Shown here in pieces: positions 62,089 through 64,000 of a DNA stretch of 64,000 bases. The stretch lies in assembly GCF_023195695.1 (NCBI RefSeq), contig NZ_JALPQG010000013.1, forward strand, positions 1-64,000, in the 5' to 3' direction. Below the pieces are notes generated by a model, which saw only the letters and a list, made by a program, of their open reading frames with translations, made no database searches and had not been told where the DNA came from. This stretch comes from Aliiroseovarius sp. S1339. GTDB lineage: Bacteria > Pseudomonadota > Alphaproteobacteria > Rhodobacterales > Rhodobacteraceae. The stretch's first letter is position 1, and every line of letters begins with the position of its first letter. The translations under genes were made by a program, and so were the position numbers.

Positions 62089-62171
62089 GACGGGTCCCTA
62101 CCTCCTCCCAGGGCCCCGCATCAGATATGAACGGCGGCGCCCACCTCCTCCCGGGCGTCGCCGTTTTTTTG
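62089..62171 (+). ncRNA. ccsR4: CcsR-type sRNA 4 (two CCTCCTCCC stem-loops, ends at terminator)
   Basis: Stem-loop A: CGGGTCCCT (62091-62099) pairs with AGGGCCCCG (62110-62118), one mismatch, motif at 62101-62109. Stem-loop B: ACGGCGGCGCCC (62131-62142) pairs with GGGCGTCGCCGT (62153-62164), 12 bp with one G-U, motif at 62144-62152, followed by a run of T. So the last stem-loop doubles as the terminator of the whole locus. Confidence 0.88.
62131..62170 (+). terminator. Intrinsic terminator at the end of the sRNA array
   Basis: A 12-bp GC-rich stem with one G-U pair, 10-nt loop carrying CCTCCTCCC, then seven T (62164-62170). It is the strongest stem of the array and the only one with a T-run, so all four sRNAs and the DUF1127 mRNA probably share one primary transcript. 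Confidence 0.93.
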
Positions 62172-62262
62172 TCTGTTCGAACGGGCAGGAAGCCGGACGC
62201 TTGGACGGCGAACACGTCCAATAACGCTGGCTTATTTTTTGCTCAGCGTGCAGGCTTGGGAC

Positions 62263-62511
62263 ATGCTGAAAAAAGAAACACTCCCCATCTCTGCGATCCG
62301 CGTCCCTGTTAAGCGCATGAAGACGTTAGAGGACAACAAAGCCAATGCGTTGGCCGAGGATATTCTGGAAAACGGACAGTTAACGCCCATCCGCGTGCGC
62401 GAAGATGCCAAGGGCTATGTGCTGATTGAAGGCTTACACCGGCTGGAAGCCCTGAAAAAGCTGGGTGAAGGAACGGTTGAAGGCTACAAGGTGCGCGCGC
62501 GGCTGCACTGA
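62263..62511 (+). CDS. Solitary ParB N-terminal-like domain protein
   Basis: An 82-residue protein that consists of almost only a ParB/sulfiredoxin-like fold: PISAIRVPVKRMKTL, then EDILENGQLTPIRVRE and YVLIEGLHRLEALKKLGE. The segment with G-x-HRLEA corresponds to the GxRRxxA nucleotide-binding box of ParB (here GLHRLEAL). There is no helix-turn-helix or dimerisation domain, so it cannot act as a classical partition protein. ParB-like folds can bind CTP or ATP, or act as nucleases. I start at 62263; 62239 would add eight residues. It lies 92 nt after the sRNA terminator and so needs its own promoter or read-through. Confidence 0.82.
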   Translation: MLKKETLPISAIRVPVKRMKTLEDNKANALAEDILENGQLTPIRVREDAKGYVLIEGLHRLEALKKLGEGTVEGYKVRARLH

Positions 62512-62644
62512 TCCGGGATCCGTTGTTCGCCCACGACTCAGCCGACCCTTGATGGTCCGGAAAAACGCGTGGTCCGGGATAACGGCATCGCTCTCAATGC
62601 AGGCGCTTGGCGGCGCAGATCGGCGCTGATGGCCCGACCCTCTC

Positions 62645-64000
62645 TTAGAACGGCACGTCGCCCGCCTGCGCTGCGGGGACGATGAACTTGGAAACGACTT
62701 TCTTCGCTCCCGCCTTGTCAAACTCGATATCCAGCTTGTCGCCTTCGATGCCCATCACCGTGCCATAGCCGAACTTGGTGTGAAACACCCGGTCGCCCTG
62801 CGTGAAGGACGAAACGGCCTCAAGATCAATCACCAGCCCGCGCGATTCGTTGGGGCTGGGCTTGGCACGCAGTGCGCCCTGTGCCTGCATCCGCTTCCAC
62901 CCCGGCGAGTTATAGGCGTCCGCCCGGCTGGCTTTGTCCTCCAACAGTGACGCACCGAAATCGCCTGCCGCACCGCCATAGCCGCCTCCGTAAAGGCCCG
63001 GGGCGGTCAGCACCTCGACATGGTCGGTGGGCAATTCATCGACGAAGCGCGAGGGGAGTTGTGACTGCCACTGGCCGTAAACGCGGCGGTTGGCGGCAAA
63101 CGAGATCGTGCAAATCTCCTCGGCCCGTGTGATACCCACATAGGCCAGACGGCGTTCTTCTTCGAGGCCCTTCAGCCCGCTTTCATCCATCGAGCGTTGG
63201 GATGGGAACAGCCCATCCTCCCACCCCGGCAGGAACACTGCGGGAAACTCCAGCCCTTTCGCGCCGTGCAGCGTCATGATGGTCACTTTTTCCTCGGCGT
63301 CGTCGCTGTCATTGTCCATGATCAGGCTGATATGCTCCAAGAACCCTTGCAGGTTTTCGAAACTTTCCAAAGCCTTGACCAGTTCCTTGAGGTTTTCCAA
63401 CCGCCCCGGTGCCTCGGGCGTTTTGTCGTTCAGCCACATCTCGGTATAGCCGCTTTCCTCGAGGATCACCTCGGCCATTTCGACATGGGTGTCGTCCTCG
63501 GCACGCAACTGGGCATACCAGCGGTCCAGTCCCATGACCAGTTCCGCCAGCCCCTTGCCACCCTTGCCCTTGATCGCACCGCTTTCGACCGCAATTCGCG
63601 CGCCTTCGACCAGCGACACGCCGTTTTGGCGCGCCAGCCCCTGAATGGTCTGCACCGCCTTGTCACCAAGCCCGCGACGCGGAGTGTTGACGATGCGCTC
63701 AAACGCAAGGTCGTCATCTTGGCTCACCGCCAGCCGGAAATAGGCCATCGCGTCGCGGATCTCCAAACGCTCGTAAAAACGTGGGCCGCCGATCACGCGG
63801 TAGGGCAGACCGATGGTCAGGAACCTATCCTCAAACGCGCGCATTTGGTGGGAGGCACGCACAAGGATGGCGATTTCGTCAAGACCATACGACGTCGGCA
63901 GGGGAATGTTACCTTTGCCCGCCTCAGACAGCGCCCCAGCTCTCTGCAAGTTTAGCTCGTGAATATCTCCTTGAGGGTTCTTCGAAACGGTTCCACCCTT
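62645..64000 (-). CDS. uvrD: DNA helicase UvrD/PcrA, C-terminal part (runs off window)
   Basis: The visible 451 residues cover the second half of a superfamily 1A helicase used in repair. Motifs: YGLDEIAILVRASHQMRAFE (motif IV region), PYRVIGGPRFYERLEIRDA, VTIMTLHGAKGLEFPAVFLPGWEDGLFP (motif V, split by conserved Gly), EEERRLAYVGITRAEE (motif VI), and a C-terminal Tudor-like segment (QGDRVFHTKFGYGTVMGIEGDKLDIEFD) that binds RNA polymerase in PcrA/UvrD. The frame is open to the last base. However, the ~20 residues before LQRAGAL do not look like the UvrD segment expected there, and the codons are AT-richer; see findings. Confidence 0.88.
   Translation of the reverse strand, partial: KGGTVSKNPQGDIHELNLQRAGALSEAGKGNIPLPTSYGLDEIAILVRASHQMRAFEDRFLTIGLPYRVIGGPRFYERLEIRDAMAYFRLAVSQDDDLAFERIVNTPRRGLGDKAVQTIQGLARQNGVSLVEGARIAVESGAIKGKGGKGLAELVMGLDRWYAQLRAEDDTHVEMAEVILEESGYTEMWLNDKTPEAPGRLENLKELVKALESFENLQGFLEHISLIMDNDSDDAEEKVTIMTLHGAKGLEFPAVFLPGWEDGLFPSQRSMDESGLKGLEEERRLAYVGITRAEEICTISFAANRRVYGQWQSQLPSRFVDELPTDHVEVLTAPGLYGGGYGGAAGDFGASLLEDKASRADAYNSPGWKRMQAQGALRAKPSPNESRGLVIDLEAVSSFTQGDRVFHTKFGYGTVMGIEGDKLDIEFDKAGAKKVVSKFIVPAAQAGDVPF

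Noticed and set aside
61835-62171. Evenly spaced identical motifs that could be taken for a CRISPR array
   Set aside because: The identical unit is only 9 bp, lies in hairpin loops, the flanks base-pair with each other, spacing is uneven and no cas genes are present.

Overview
The window is chromosomal DNA of an alphaproteobacterium, most likely a Rhodobacteraceae (Roseobacter-group) species. The evidence is the gene content and order: a nuo operon interleaved with the family-specific small proteins DUF5337 and DUF5333, a leucine-degradation (liu) operon, the gph/glmU/glmS group, a mraZ-led cell-wall and division cluster, and a DUF1127 gene followed by a CCUCCUCCC small-RNA array. Codons are GC-rich throughout. 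Almost all coding space is housekeeping; I saw no prophage, CRISPR array, rRNA or tRNA.

Layout. (1) 1-2.7 kb, plus strand: the end of prfC, an unknown protein and a DEAD-box helicase, closed by a bidirectional terminator. (2) 2.8-24.1 kb, minus strand: one very long tightly packed run read from nuoA (24117) down to rnj (2801). It carries nuoA-N in canonical order, then birA, coaX and RNase J, with many stop/start overlaps. Non-Nuo genes sit inside it: a sulfotransferase between nuoC and nuoD, a helix-hairpin-helix protein that duplicates the C-terminus of NuoE, DUF5337, DUF5333 and an AhpD/CMD-like protein. (3) 24.4-32.9 kb, minus strand: liuA-liuB-liuD-liuE-liuC for isovaleryl-CoA to acetoacetate plus acetyl-CoA, interleaved with an LprI-like protein, a thermonuclease-like protein and a glutathione S-transferase; a palindrome lies in front of liuA. 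(4) 33-41.3 kb: a DegT-type aminotransferase and gph (minus), glmU-glmS-alkD-like (plus), a small membrane protein, an acyl-CoA synthetase and a lipoprotein (minus). (5) 41.4-50.2 kb: moaA, an M20 amidohydrolase, a peptide-type ABC transporter without ATPase genes, a YeeE/YedE sulfur transporter and a DUF3422 protein. (6) 50.3-59.5 kb, minus strand: mraZ-rsmH-ftsL-ftsI-murE-murF-mraY-murD, with an intrinsic terminator between mraY and murD and a repeat-rich 677-bp control region upstream. (7) 60.2-64 kb: an Mrp-type Fe-S carrier ATPase (minus); a stress locus (plus) of a DUF1127 gene and eight stem-loops, each showing CCTCCTCCC in its loop; a solitary ParB-like domain; and the C-terminal part of UvrD (minus), cut by the window edge.

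The most striking locus is 61.5-62.2 kb. It matches the CcaF1/CcsR1-4 system described in Rhodobacter sphaeroides, where an RNA-binding DUF1127 protein is cotranscribed with four homologous sRNAs of two stem-loops each. Here there are exactly eight stem-loops, i.e. four pairs, ending in a strong terminator. The loops copy the anti-Shine-Dalgarno core of 16S rRNA. Other points worth following are the sulfotransferase embedded in nuo, the NuoE tail duplication, the phased TGGGA boxes upstream of mraZ and the terminator inside the cell-wall cluster.
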